A stretch of DNA of 64,000 nucleotides from Hymenopus coronatus (Eukaryota > Arthropoda > Insecta > Mantodea > Hymenopodidae). Numbering within the stretch: the stretch's first letter is position 1; each line of letters opens with the position of its first letter. Location of the stretch: NCBI GenBank assembly GCA_030762935.1, contig CM060886.1:35697509-35761508 (forward strand), read 5' to 3'. Below the pieces are notes generated by a model. The model worked only from the letters and a program-made list of their open reading frames with translations. It was not told the origin of the DNA and did not search any database. Of the stretch, positions 19,749-29,802 are shown piece by piece. The position numbers and the translations under genes are program-made.

Positions 19749-21446
19749 TTGTACGAGCACAGGGTGCGAGCGTGGGAGGAGACTATGACCCGCTTGAGGC
19801 TCGAGGATGGCGACGTGTGGAGGATTGCCAAAGCTCTCCGGCACCGCGGAGGTCAAATCACCTCCCCAATCCAAGGCACCCAAGGCCTGGCTTATGAACC
19901 CCGAGCCAAAGCTGATGTGTTCGCTGACTACCTCGAAAGGTCTATGAGGCCACGAGAAGACCCCCAGGACGAAGACTTCTCGGACCGTGCTCGGCGGGAG
20001 GTGCGTCGATACCTTCGGCGCCCCCCCGACGAGGCGGACCGACTTCCCGTCATCCGACCCAGTGAACTCCAGGGCGCACTCCGGCGCCTCAACCCCAAAA
20101 AGGCAGCGGGTCCTGACGGACTAACCCCCGCCATGCTCCGATGCCTTCCCATCAAGACGGTACTCTTTCTAACCAAGGTTTTCAACATGTGCCTCACCTT
20201 GTGCCACTTTCCACGCGAGTGGAGGGAGGCCCGGGTGATATGCATTTTGAAGCCGGGGAAAGACCCGTTACACCCATCCAATTACCGATCCATCAGTCTC
20301 CTGTCAGTTCTCTCGAAGGTTTTCGAGAGGCTAATACTAGCCCGCTTGTCCCCTCTCTTGGGCGACATTCATGCCATCCCAGATCACCAATTTGGTTTTC
20401 GCCCTGGGCATTCTACACCCCAGCAACTACTGAGAGTGGTGGAGGCCGCTGCCCTGGGCTTCCAGGACAGAGCCTACACTGCGGCAGTGTCGCTGGACGT
20501 GGAGAAAGCCTTCTCTACGACCTGGCACGCGGGTCTGCTCCTCAAATTTATCCGACTGGAGCTCCCGACACACATCATACACCTACTACACTCATATCTC
20601 AAACACAGATTTTTTGTAGTTTCAGTTGCGGGACACAAATCAACACCTAGGCCAGTAAGAGGCGGAGTCCCCGAAGGCTCTGTACTTTCCCCTACGCTCT
20701 TTAGCGTCTACATGGCCGACCTACCAACAGTGCAGCAAGTCAACATAGCCCAGTATGCTGATGACGTGCTGTTATACTGTACAAATAAACACCCACGCAG
20801 AGCCTTCAACCCTATCCAGAGACACCTCTGCCTCATCCAAGAGTGGTGCGAGCGTTGGCGATTGTCCATAAATCCGGAGAAAAGCCACGCTATTCTTTTC
20901 ACCAAGCGCCGCTTTCCCGCAAACTTCCCCACATTCACGTACCTCAGACGAAGGATACAATGGACCAACACCATCACCTACTTGGGGGTGAAGCTCGACA
21001 AGGGCGTCACTTTTAGGGAGCATGTCCGGGGGCTGTGGTGCCGGGGCAATGGGGCTGCGGCCTCACTGTACCCGATGCTGAGGTCCTCGATGACCGTTCC
21101 CCTTAAGTTGCGCCTTTTGAGGGCTCTTATTATCCCCTTATTAATCTACGCCTGTGAGATCTGGGGCATGGCGGCAGACTCCAGTCTGCTGTTGCTTCAG
21201 CGGGTACAGAATAGGTGTATCCGGGCTATCTATTCTGTGCCTCGAGGCTTTCCAACGAGACTCCTGCACGAAGCCTCTGGTCTACCATACCTGGAGGACG
21301 AGATTAGGCGTCGGGCAACAAAATTCAACGAAGGGTTACCATTCCATCGGAGCGCCCTCGTTAGGTCTCTTGGGGATTACGATCCCACAAACCGCCACTT
21401 CAGGCGATACCGGCTTCCCCGCATGGCTTGCGGGCATCCCCGGTAA
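19749..21446 (+). CDS. jockey-type non-LTR retrotransposon reverse transcriptase, 5'-truncated
   Basis: A 565-codon frame without a stop until TAA at 21,444. The first ATG is 19,785, but the frame opens upstream, as expected of a truncated ORF2. RT blocks: LNPKKAAGPDGLTPAML; REARVICILKPGKDPLHPSN; DHQFGFRPGHSTPQQLL; motif A SLDVEKAFSTTWH; motif B RGGVPEGSVLSPTLFSVYMA; motif C IAQYADDVLLYC; motif D LSINPEKSHAILF. Both Asp of YADD and the first Asp of motif A are present. The usual AFD is AFS and GVPQGS is GVPEGS. The apurinic endonuclease and ORF1 are absent. After the stop a shifted frame reads LAGIPGNEGAPPTAATAK, reminiscent of an RNase H end. A long open frame suggests a fairly recent insertion. 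Confidence 0.88.
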   Translation: MYEHRVRAWEETMTRLRLEDGDVWRIAKALRHRGGQITSPIQGTQGLAYEPRAKADVFADYLERSMRPREDPQDEDFSDRARREVRRYLRRPPDEADRLPVIRPSELQGALRRLNPKKAAGPDGLTPAMLRCLPIKTVLFLTKVFNMCLTLCHFPREWREARVICILKPGKDPLHPSNYRSISLLSVLSKVFERLILARLSPLLGDIHAIPDHQFGFRPGHSTPQQLLRVVEAAALGFQDRAYTAAVSLDVEKAFSTTWHAGLLLKFIRLELPTHIIHLLHSYLKHRFFVVSVAGHKSTPRPVRGGVPEGSVLSPTLFSVYMADLPTVQQVNIAQYADDVLLYCTNKHPRRAFNPIQRHLCLIQEWCERWRLSINPEKSHAILFTKRRFPANFPTFTYLRRRIQWTNTITYLGVKLDKGVTFREHVRGLWCRGNGAAASLYPMLRSSMTVPLKLRLLRALIIPLLIYACEIWGMAADSSLLLLQRVQNRCIRAIYSVPRGFPTRLLHEASGLPYLEDEIRRRATKFNEGLPFHRSALVRSLGDYDPTNRHFRRYRLPRMACGHPR

Positions 21447-22155
21447 CGAAGGAGCACCACCAACAGCTGCTACGGCTAAGCTCCTTATTATCCTTCAAGA
21501 GTTGCTTGGATTCAAAATTTAACCTCAAGAAACATTTTGATAAAAACACACCAGCGGTGCACAAGGGCCGTTGCACCATCAAGGCAACCGTCGAGGAGCA
21601 ATATTCGCCTCCTCCTGTCACTCCACAACCCCAATACACACCCGCCATCCTACAAAACCCACAATCCCGTCAGAACGTGGTTAAGTTCTCTCTGAGAACA
21701 GGGACACGTCTAACACACCTCGGGCTGCCCTCAGCCTGCCAATCACACTGGACTGGACTGTAGGATGGCATTACCATCACCTACTTGGGGGTGGCACTGT
21801 CGAGGAGCAATATTCGCCTCCTCCTGTCACTCCACAACCCCAATACACACCCGCCATCCTACAAAACCCACAATCCCGTCAGAACGTGGTTAAGTTCTCT
21901 CTGAGAACAGGGACACGTCTAACACACCTCGGGCTGCCCTCAGCCTGCCAATCACACTGGACTGGTAGGATGGCGGGTGTGTATTGGAGTTGTGGAGTGA
22001 CAGGAGGAGGCGAATATTGCTCCTCGACGGTTGCCTTGATGGTGCAACCCACAATCCCGTCAGAACGTGGTTAAGTTCTCTCTGAGAACAGGGACACGTC
22101 TAACACACCTCGGGCTGCCCTCAGCCTGCCAATCACACTGGACTGGACTGGACTG
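21447..22155 (+). repeat. jockey 3' region with three repeated segments
   Basis: The ~95-bp segment starting ACAATCCCGTCAGAACGTGG and ending in CACACTGGACTGG occurs at about 21,661, 21,872 and 22,049. The second unit is preceded by CATCACCTACTTGGGGGTGG, which copies the RT coding region near 20,972. Part of the unit is inverted at 21,967-22,046 (GGATGGCGGGTGTGTATTGG). The units end in one to four ACTGG steps, a possible LINE 3' microsatellite tail. Confidence 0.75.
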
Positions 22156-22337
22156 GTCAACGCTTCAGACGCAGCGAAACCTTCTCCTAGAAAACTTCGA
22201 CCGCGCCACTGAAGATGTCCACCGTAGTTGTGGACGAAACGTCTGGTACTCCTAACACCAGCAGACCACGGCAAAACAGCCCGGAAACATTTCTTAGTTA
22301 CAATGACTCCGGCCGTGAAAGCCTACGTTCTCTCATC
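22156..22337 (+). repeat. PLE terminal repeat, right copy with 3' end
   Basis: Begins CAACGCTTCAGACGCAGCGA, carries the hammerhead-like core, and ends CGGCCGTGAAAGCCTACGTT plus CTCTCATC directly before the target duplication. Confidence 0.8.
22205..22247 (+). ncRNA. hammerhead-ribozyme-like core, candidate
   Basis: GCCA (stem I), CTGAAGA plus T, GTCCAC/GTGGAC stem II with 7-nt loop, GAAAC, GTC, TGGT (stem I', one G-U pair). Same design as 4,192-4,234 but with different stem sequences that still pair, which supports a kept RNA fold. One base too many before stem II compared with the classical hammerhead. Confidence 0.45.
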
Positions 22338-22351
22338 ATATTAAATGTTGT

Positions 22352-22736
22352 TTAACGAGATCTAAAGCATATCATCCACAATGATTTGAGTCGTTTCCAT
22401 CAATGTTAATACCAACATTTCTGTGTACTGTATTGAAAGGGCTGCAACATTATTAATTTAACGAGTTCATTGGAGTTCAACAAGAACTTTTTATGATCAC
22501 CAACTCTGCATCTATAATTAATTAAACTCTAAAATCTCATTTAATTCAAACTAACGTTTATCAGCCATTCACTTCTGAATTTAAGCATCTAGATGAATTT
22601 TAAATGTGTTTTAATGTTCAGTTTGTGTCTTTATATTGTTAATGTAATATTTAAACAGCTAATAAATCGTCTCTTACTCTTTAAACATATTTTATGCTCA
22701 ATGGCTTCCAATAATGTTCATACATTTTCTTTATAT
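22352..22736. other. no feature recognised
   Basis: AT-rich flank of the composite. No repeat recognised. Confidence 0.4.
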
Positions 22737-22852
22737 TATAGAGTGTTTCCAAATGAAAATAGTGTTTTTAATGTTTTGTAGTACTTAAGAGTTTTTAACG
22801 TTCAGTCATGAATGACATACCAAATGAAAGAGCAACTTAAACAGTTTTTCTT

Positions 22853-24279
22853 TCACAAATGTTTAATATATGCACCATTCAGTACACGACAAATATCGAG
22901 TCTATAAGCAAGTTCTTCCCTAACCTTGTTTAACGTGTCTTTAGTAATTGTTGCAACAATCCTCTGTCTTAAGTCTTGGAGGTCAGCTGTTTGTGGAGGG
23001 ACGTACAGTTGATCTTTTACGAATCCCCAAAGGTAGAAATCACACTGCATTAGGTCTGTGGAACTTGGAGGCCATGGGAAAATGGCTCTGTCATTCGGTC
23101 CCTTTCAAATCCAGCGGCCGGGTACAGTGTTGTTCAATTTAGGGGATTAACTTTGCAACTTACAAACTCCTTGGGTTTTTATGACTCCCAGATCCGACCA
23201 TTATGAGCGTTATCGTGATCACTTAGATAGAATTTTGATTCATCTCTGAAGACGATAATATCTCAAAATTTGTCATTGCAAAGTAGGAAGATAAAGTGTA
23301 GTCTCTAGGCTATAGAGCTTGTACGAGGGCCGTTTTTTCAGCTTCCGATAGGCTATAAATAAATAAAGTTTATATAAAACAATTATTATATTACTAAAAA
23401 TTTTGTACATTTATGGTTACTTTTCAACATAATCACCGAAAAGATTGAGATATTTATCGTACCTGTGCACAAGCTTTGCAATACCCGCTTCAAAAAGTGT
23501 TGCCGCCAATGATTTCAAATGAGTATTGACGTTGTTTTGAAGATCTTCGTACTTTACAACGTTTGCGGAGAGCCATTCAAAACAAACGAAGAGGAATGCT
23601 GACTTCAGGAATTTGTTGATCCATGACAACGCTGGTCCACACACTGCTGGCACAACCCATCAGCTCCTTGAACAATTTCAATGGGACATTTTTGATCATC
23701 CGCCGTACAGTCCTGACCTGGCAGTTAGCAACTTTCACCTTTTCCCTGAACTGAAGACGTGGCTAGGAGGGAAGCACTTTCAAACCAATGAAAAAAACAG
23801 CCATCGTAGTAACTGCAAATGATAAGGACGTGACTGTAAGGGTTTCATTAAAATGTTCCATAATGACGTAGGTGCAATTCCTAATTCACGACTAGACTTT
23901 CGAACAGATTTCTTGGGGCTACGCGTGAAAGATTCTCTCATCCGTTCAACACATTTTGCAATCAATCATGGTCGTTCTGTACTCTTCCCTTTACACACAC
24001 TGTCTATGGTTTTAATCTGAGCATACCATCTACAGGTATTATTATTATCATCATCGGGAGGATCCAATTGAACGCCCTACGGAAAGCTCGTTGCGCTGTA
24101 ATAGCAGATTTAGTCATATGAAACTTTAAACACAGAATATCTTTAGCTCCATAGTCGCCATTTTGAAACTCTTTATAACAGCATAACTTTAACAGCAGAC
24201 AGTCGAAACAAATGAAACCAACCAACGCATGCGCTATCAAAACTGTTTGAGTTGCTCTTTCATTTGATATATCATGCAT
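22853..24279 (-). pseudogene. transposase relic of an IS630/Tc1-mariner-type element
   Basis: Pieces in order on minus. HTH-like start: YKEFQNGDYGAKDILCLKFH then MTKSAITAQRAFRRAF. Second HTH: CVERMRESFTRSPKKSVRKS and SRELGIAPTSLWNILMK, PYHLQLL. After the nested mariner: DYTLYLPTLQ, then IIVFRDESKFYLSDHDNAHN (first catalytic Asp region) and GRIWES. After a deletion: NDRAIFPWPPSSTDLMQCDF, YLWGFVKDQLYVPPQTADLQ, and a C-terminus ending LDICRVLNGAYIKHL. I recognise the arrangement from multicopy insect transposases (PPxSxDLxxCDFFLWG). The segment with the second catalytic residue is deleted and there are stops and frameshifts. Confidence 0.75.
23324..23806. mobile_element. rearranged mariner derivative, copy 2, nested
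   Basis: 483 bp with ends CGAGGGCCGTTTTTTCAGC and (reverse) CGATGGCTGTTTTTTTCATT. TA flanks both ends (23,322-23,323 and 23,807-23,808). Order: antisense transposase C-terminus, then sense IHDNAGPHTAGTTHQLLEQF, QWDIFDHPPYSPDLA and NFHLFPELKTWLGGKHFQTN, then directly the right end. The inversion junction (about 23,548) is the same as in copy 1 at ~180. It interrupts the host transposase between codons for LQLL and Q. Confidence 0.85.
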
Positions 24280-24349
24280 AAGTGTATGTTACAAACCGTA
24301 GGTACTACAAAACATTAAAACCACTATATTAATTTGGAAACATCCTGTA

Positions 24350-25674
24350 TATTTAAATCTATTTTCCGGGCCTCAGCCTTTTGTTTTATGAAGGCTTCTT
24401 TTGTATCGTTTAACTGTGGTGACCACAATCGCCTGCATTAACTATCTGCGTGGCATTATTCCAAGAACTGCATTATTCAAATCACTTTCCGATAATGTAC
24501 ACGCAGGTGCAATATTCTTCAGGTAGGTGCTGCCATCTAGCAACTGATTTGTGAGTTGAGTGGTTTATATACAATCGCAAGAGGAAACTGGGCCCATTGG
24601 ACCTACAAATGGGCCGAAATGTTTTTTTGTGAACAATATAACGTGATGACCGCTTACGTAATACTTTGGTTAGATATAAAAATGCAGACATTTATTTTTA
24701 CATTTTTTTTCTTCAGTTTCCTGTGTGTTACTATAACTGTAGTATGTGGTCTTAATACTTACGTTAACATCTCATAAAGCAGAAGGGTTTTTGAGGTTCA
24801 CATAAAGGTCTGTTCTGATAATATTCCTGATAAGAAATTTTAATTAAGTATATATATTTAACCTTAGAATAAAATACAGATGGAAGAAATTCCAAAAGTC
24901 ATAGTTTCTTAAAACCTGTTTCAAAATATGTTTTATTTTTTCATATTGTGTCAAAATATTTCGGTAAATTTCAGGAAATGTTGAAATATAGTCAACACAT
25001 TCTAGGAATACATTTTAAGTGCCATAAAAAACAAAGTGTTTTTAGTAAAGCTGAAGAACTGATGTTCTCCATTTCCAAGTAATATGATACGGATGCAAGT
25101 GATGAATTCTCAAACAATTAGGAAGTTTGAGTAATGTTTTATTTATTTTAATATTCTATATTATCTTATATATGCATATATGTGTTTTCTTTGTTTATAT
25201 ATTTTGTATAATTTATATCTATAAATTGGAAGTATTAACTGCTTAGGCAATAGGTTAACATTATTACTCAAATAGGATTGGAAAGATTGATATTACAGCT
25301 ATCTGTGAAGGACCTAAATGTTTTCAGACATTTTTCCTACTTTAAGGGTGAAAGTACTATGTACCCTTTCAGTATTTTTCAGCAAACTCAAATACATCTG
25401 CAGTAAATAAACTCGCTAAAAGCACATAAGAAAATTGTATTCATTGGTTCTTAAAGACAAAACAAAATTAAGTTATGGCACTCATTAAAATTGGTATTTT
25501 AGATGAGCGTAATGTATGAATTTTACTTTATAACGTGCCTTGGTGTGCGCGATACGCATTTAGCAATAAATTACTAAAGTGTTATTGATTCTCTCGTTTC
25601 TGGCTCTGAAATTCGATATTTCCCCCTCTGTGCAAAATTGTTTAACTTTGAATTTACTTTTCTTAAAAATCTTA
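24350..25674. other. long stretch without recognisable features
   Basis: AT-rich. A 69-73 codon ORF pair near 24,480-24,780 has no recognisable motif. No SINE head or Rep-A. Confidence 0.4.
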
Positions 25675-26850
25675 TGTATCACACTGACATGACTTTCTCT
25701 AGCTTTGTCGCCCTCCGTGGTGTAATGGTTACCATGCTAACTTCACATGCCCAAGGTCGTGGGTTCAAACCCGGCGGAGGACGATGGATTTTTTCGGGCG
25801 TAAAAATCCTCAGCATGGCTTCCTTCGGAAGGGAAGTAAAGCCGTTGGTCCCGTGTCGTAGATTTACGACACGCAAAAGAACCTCAAGCCTGATAGAGAG
25901 GTCTCTGAGCAAAATTAAGCGGTCTTCCACGCCCAGTATAGAATGGGACGCTGAGAACCACAGCAGTTAAAGTGCGTCCATAAATAACACGCCATTTAAT
26001 TTAATTTTTTTTCTCTAGCTGCTTTACAAACAAGCTTCTTACAAAAAATTATTATTCTTTCTACACAATGCTGTTCGGGATAAACTATAGCAGAATGTTC
26101 TTATTACTTACTTTCTTATAAGTAGAAGGGGAAAAAGGAATGCGCTATGCTAAAGTGATAGTCAAATGTTTTAAAAGCTGTCATGCGATTACCATTGTAA
26201 ATGGCTTCTTTGCTTGGCCAGGAGTAGAACAAAAGAAAAACCGACACTTCCTGTCTGAGAAAAGTATAAGTATTTTACAATTGATACTAATAACAAGGCT
26301 ATTCTCGAAAAAGGTAAACTCTACGAAAAATGTATATGATAGAAATTGTATATTTGAACATAATTCTACATTTTTTTTCTGTGTAGTAAACTTTTGTCTA
26401 TTTCTTACGGCTTACCAGTTATGCAGAATTCAGTAAATTCATCTAGAATAAACAGGTCAGGATATACTTTTTATTTGTGCTGGAAATGGCTTTAATGTGT
26501 AGTATTTTAATTAAAATCGTTAGAGGCATTTTTAAGAAAAACAAAATTTTCGAAAATGTTTCCTTGTAAAGGGTTGTTTAGGGTGGAGGTACTTTCTTGA
26601 AAATCTTCGTGTTGCATCCTTGGAAGATATCAAACTCAAATACCAAGTTTTGTATTTAAGCGTCTTTTCGTTTTTGAGCTATTCTGTCCACAGACACACA
26701 CACACCGACCTTTCTCTGAAAATGCTTTTTTTTTAATTCAGGGGGTCTTAAAACAAGAATTTTCGGTGAAATCTCGTTATAAAATTTTTGGGTGGAATAC
26801 AATACCTTCTCTATTCACTATGTGCATTGTACATAAGAGGTTAGAGAAAT
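25675..26850 (-). repeat. Rep-A, split by SINE-A
   Basis: The tail end (CACTGACATGACTTTCTCTA) is cut by a SINE at 25,705-26,009. The rest runs from GCTGCTTTACAAACAAGC to the hairpin end (CTATTCACTATGTGCATTG...AGAGAAATTAAAAAT). Confidence 0.82.
25705..26009 (+). mobile_element. tRNA-derived SINE (SINE-A), reference copy
   Basis: Head CCTCCGTGGTGTAATGGTTA (A-box-like) and B box GTGGGTTCAAACCCGGC. The body has GGGCGTAAAAATCCTCAGCA and CTTCCTTCGGAAGGGAAGTA, and the 3' part GGGACGCTGAGAACCACAGC. The tail has TAAATAACACGCC. A perfect 11-bp target duplication TTTCTCTAGCT lies at 25,694-25,704 and 26,010-26,020, inside Rep-A. Confidence 0.9.
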
Positions 26851-27348
26851 TAAAAATATGAAGTACTACGTTTGTGATATACTCTATCTACTTGTCTAAA
26901 TACCTACTAGTACTATCATACAACTTTATTCTTTTTCCTATGTGCTTGTCAATTGATATAAATGTTTGTTTATTAAACATTTAGTATAGGTGATACGAGG
27001 AATACAGCTCATTGAAACATTAGTCTAATGTTTAAACATATTATATTTTACGTTCATATGATGCCCTCTACTCAATCTTCTACAACTATTCTTACAAGTT
27101 ATTCTTATTCTTCTAGATACTTCAAATTAAAATTTTCAGAAATGTTTACAACGTATTTTTTTTTGTAGGCACAATACAGTACGATGATGCAAGAGCCGTT
27201 ATATTATAGCTTTAAAATCAATTTAAAAATGCGAAAGAAGAGAAGCGACTTATCACCTGAAAATGTTGTAATGTATTTGAAGATTTAAAACCAAAGTACA
27301 AATATGTCGGAAACGATGTTAAATTATGTATTTCTTTTGGGTTTAATC
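26851..27348. other. no feature recognised
   Basis: AT-rich; nothing recognised. Confidence 0.4.
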
Positions 27349-27414
27349 TTTATGTATGTATGTATGTATGTATGTATGTATGTATGTATGTATGTATGTA
27401 TGTATGTATGTATG

Positions 27415-27445
<31 letters not shown>

Positions 27446-27500
27446 TGTATGTAATGTATGTAATGTATGTAATGTATGTATGTAATGTAGGTAATGTAAT
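27349..27500 (+). repeat. (TATG)n microsatellite
   Basis: About 23 perfect TATG units to ~27,444, then a run of mixed TAATGTATG units. The repetitive Tyr/Met/Val and His/Thr/Ile ORFs over it are artefacts. Confidence 0.95.
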
Positions 27501-28680
27501 GCAAGGTGTGTGAATGTATGCATACATCTCCTTTAAGCGAGAGGCTTCGATGCATATTTGAAAACTTTAATATTTTATATCCTTCATGGTGTGTATGACG
27601 CCTCCGTTGTTTGATAACATTAAAATAAATGAAAGTTCCCATTGCCAAATTTCTCGATCTTCTTTAAATGTCTTGAATTTCTTAAAACCTAAACAAAAAC
27701 ATTTATTGCAGATATTTTGTGATACTAAGTCAAATTATTTCACTTAAAGGCAGTTTACTAATGATATTAAGAAATATTCGCCATTTTTCCTTCCATTTAA
27801 GTTCTTTAAAGACAGTTAACTTACTTATCAGAAGGCTAACTGACGAACAAGCTGAAGTTAGTCTAAAAGCTGTGCATTTATGTGAAAATATAAACGTTAC
27901 GAATTCCCTGGTTGGGAACAAAATTAGCTCTGTTAAATCGTTTACATAGCAAATTCAATAACGTGCCGGGCGGACTCTCGTAAAAATTAGTTCCGGTTAC
28001 TTTATTATCAGACCTCAGCGCTACCCCCGTTTAAACTTTCCTTTTCCCTTATTACACACAGAGGGCTGTCGGAGTAAGCCCTAGAGCTTGCTTCGGCGTG
28101 GGAGGAAAATGGGGTTGGATGATGTCAGAAAGGGGATGATTGAGTGAATGAACAAGGGAAATACGAGGAAAAAGGGGGAGGTAGAAAAATTGGAGGGTAT
28201 TTTCCACCCTCCGTTCCTCAATTCTGCCACCGAAATCAGCAACCTGCGTGTGTAGATTCATCAATAAATTACAGTGCCGTCCATTGGTTGCTGCAGCAAC
28301 AGAAAAGAAGGGTGGTTTTGCAGTGGACCGGACCTTTGTGCCTTTTGAAAAGCCTTCCCTTTGCTGAAAGAAAATATATCACTAACAGAAGGGCTGGAGT
28401 AGTTTATTTCATACCAGCAATAAGAGAGCTAATATTGTGAAGGATATTTATAGAAAGTGAAGCTCTTAGATTGCCATGACCTATAGAGTAGAACTGGGTG
28501 CCATTAACCCTAAGCATAGCTGTACATTATGTTTGTTCGAAAGCTGATTTCTTCGGCGAGGTAAAGGAAGAAATTCTTAAAATGGATTTCCAAGAGCTTT
28601 TAGAGCAGATTCTATTCAGTTTTGTAATTGCCTGAATTTAGTACGATATATATAAAATATAGCTGTAAAATGATTATATA
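27501..28680. other. no gene recognised
   Basis: Mixed composition, with a purine-rich patch near 28,140-28,200. Nothing matched a family I know. Confidence 0.4.
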
Positions 28681-29795
28681 TACTTTCTCTAGCTGCATAT
28701 GTACAATGTAGAAGGTAGAGAAGGTATTGTAATGCACCCAAAAATTCGATACCCAGATTTCACCGGAAATATTGGTTTTGGGTCCCCCTGAATCCAAAAA
28801 AAATTATTTTTACAAAGAGGTCTCTGTGTGTGTCTGTCTGTGTGCCTGTGGACAGCATAGCTCAAAAACGAAAAGTCCAAACTTGGTATTTAAGTTTAGC
28901 ATCTTCCAAGGATGTGACACGAAGGTTTTCAAGAAAATCCCCCACCCCCAACTACCCTTTACATGGAACAATTTTCGAAAATTTTGATTTTCTTAAAAAT
29001 AGCTCTAACGATTTTGATTAAAATGTCAAATATTAAAAATATTTACTTGACAAATAAAATTATATATTGAATTTTCTGGGAATAGCCTCTGAAGACTAGC
29101 TGATCCCCATGGCCACGCTCGCTAAGGCGTGTCACTTTGGTGCTTCGTGGGCAGGGGATCGTGGGTTCGAGTCCCGCCTTGGGCATGGGTGTTATATGTT
29201 TGTGCAATGTGTATATGTTTGTGTCAAGGAACAGTAAAACCAATAATAATACAGTAAAACTTAGGGGGGGGGTGTAAACGGGGATACAGCGCCGCAGTAC
29301 TGATCAGCCTCCGGTACTGTTTAAAAAAAAAAAAAAAAAGACAACGTTATTCTGGATGAATTTTACGGAATTTTGCATAACTTCTAAACCGTAAGAGATG
29401 GACAAAAATTTAACACAACAAAAATGTAGAACTCGTTAAAACATACAATTTATGTCATATACATTTTTTTCGTGAAGTGATTTTTTTTTTTTTTATTTTT
29501 TATTTTTTTTTTTGTTTCAGCTTTGAAGAACATATTTTTCTCATACGGAATTTGTCAACTCCTGTCCATACAAACAGAGGAACTTCAGTCACATAGCTAC
29601 CAGGTTTTGACTGTCACTTTAACTTATGGTACTCCCTTATTTGCCTTCTAATTGCAAGGAAGCAAGTAATAAGACCATTTCTGCTAATTTTTCTAAATTA
29701 GCAAGAAGTAAGTAGAAGAATAAGCTTTTTAACTATAATTTGTTGCACAGATGTAGAGAAAGTCATGTGAATGGAACACATCAGATTTTTTTACA
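28681..29795 (+). repeat. Rep-A, split by SINE-F
   Basis: Starts TACTTTCTCTAGCTGCATAT; hairpin partly decayed. The TG tract is GTGTGTGTCTGTCTGTGTGC. It is interrupted at 29,098-29,338 within the CTGAAGACTA...TTATTCTGGATG landmark and ends GAACACATCAG. A mixed T run near 29,480-29,512 is an added expansion. Confidence 0.88.
29098..29338 (+). mobile_element. SINE-F with poly(A) tail
   Basis: Head CCATGGCCACGCTCGCTAAG, B box GTGGGTTCGAGTCCCGCC, then TTGGGCATGGGTG. 3' part CAGCGCCGCAGTACTGATCA and CCTCCGGTACTG, then about 17 A. Flanked by AAGAC-type short duplication. A second copy is nested in SINE-A at 61,216. Confidence 0.8.
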
Positions 29796-29802
29796 TTCTC
29801 TG

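Larger units (their letters stand above)
18315..22337. mobile_element. PLE/jockey composite with 14-bp target duplication
   Basis: A GC-rich 4.0-kb block in AT-rich DNA. The 14-bp ATATTAAATGTTGT lies at 18,301-18,314 and again at 22,338-22,351. Inside, in order: an inverted PLE terminal repeat; PLE GIY-YIG coding end; two 5S-like segments (minus); the tail of a jockey-type RT (minus); a CCAAT/TATA segment; a jockey RT (plus); repeated 3' segments; and a second PLE terminal repeat (plus). The two terminal repeats are inverted copies over about 130 bp. The simplest reading is one PLE insertion that later received nested or rearranged jockey sequence. Confidence 0.75.
22739..24347 (-). mobile_element. 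TA-flanked DNA transposon with ~110-bp inverted ends
   Basis: Left end TAGAGTGTTTCCAAATGAAA; right end (reverse) CAGGATGTTTCCAAATTAAT. Both continue through TTTTAATGTTTTGTAGTAC and CAAATGAAAGAGCAACT. TA lies outside each end (22,737-22,738 and 24,348-24,349). Its minus-strand gene is broken by an internal deletion and by a nested mariner derivative. Ends and target site fit the IS630-Tc1-mariner superfamily. Confidence 0.8.

Noticed and set aside
21420..21480. RNase H domain after the RT
   Set aside because: IPGNEGAPPTAATAK recalls the end of an RNase H, but it is out of frame with the RT and only ~15 residues long.
18315..22337. Horizontal transfer or contamination to explain the GC-rich block
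   Set aside because: PLE and jockey content with a host target duplication explains the composition shift.
27304..27648. Tyr/Met/Val-rich and His/Thr/Ile-rich ORFs
   Set aside because: Translations of the TATG microsatellite.
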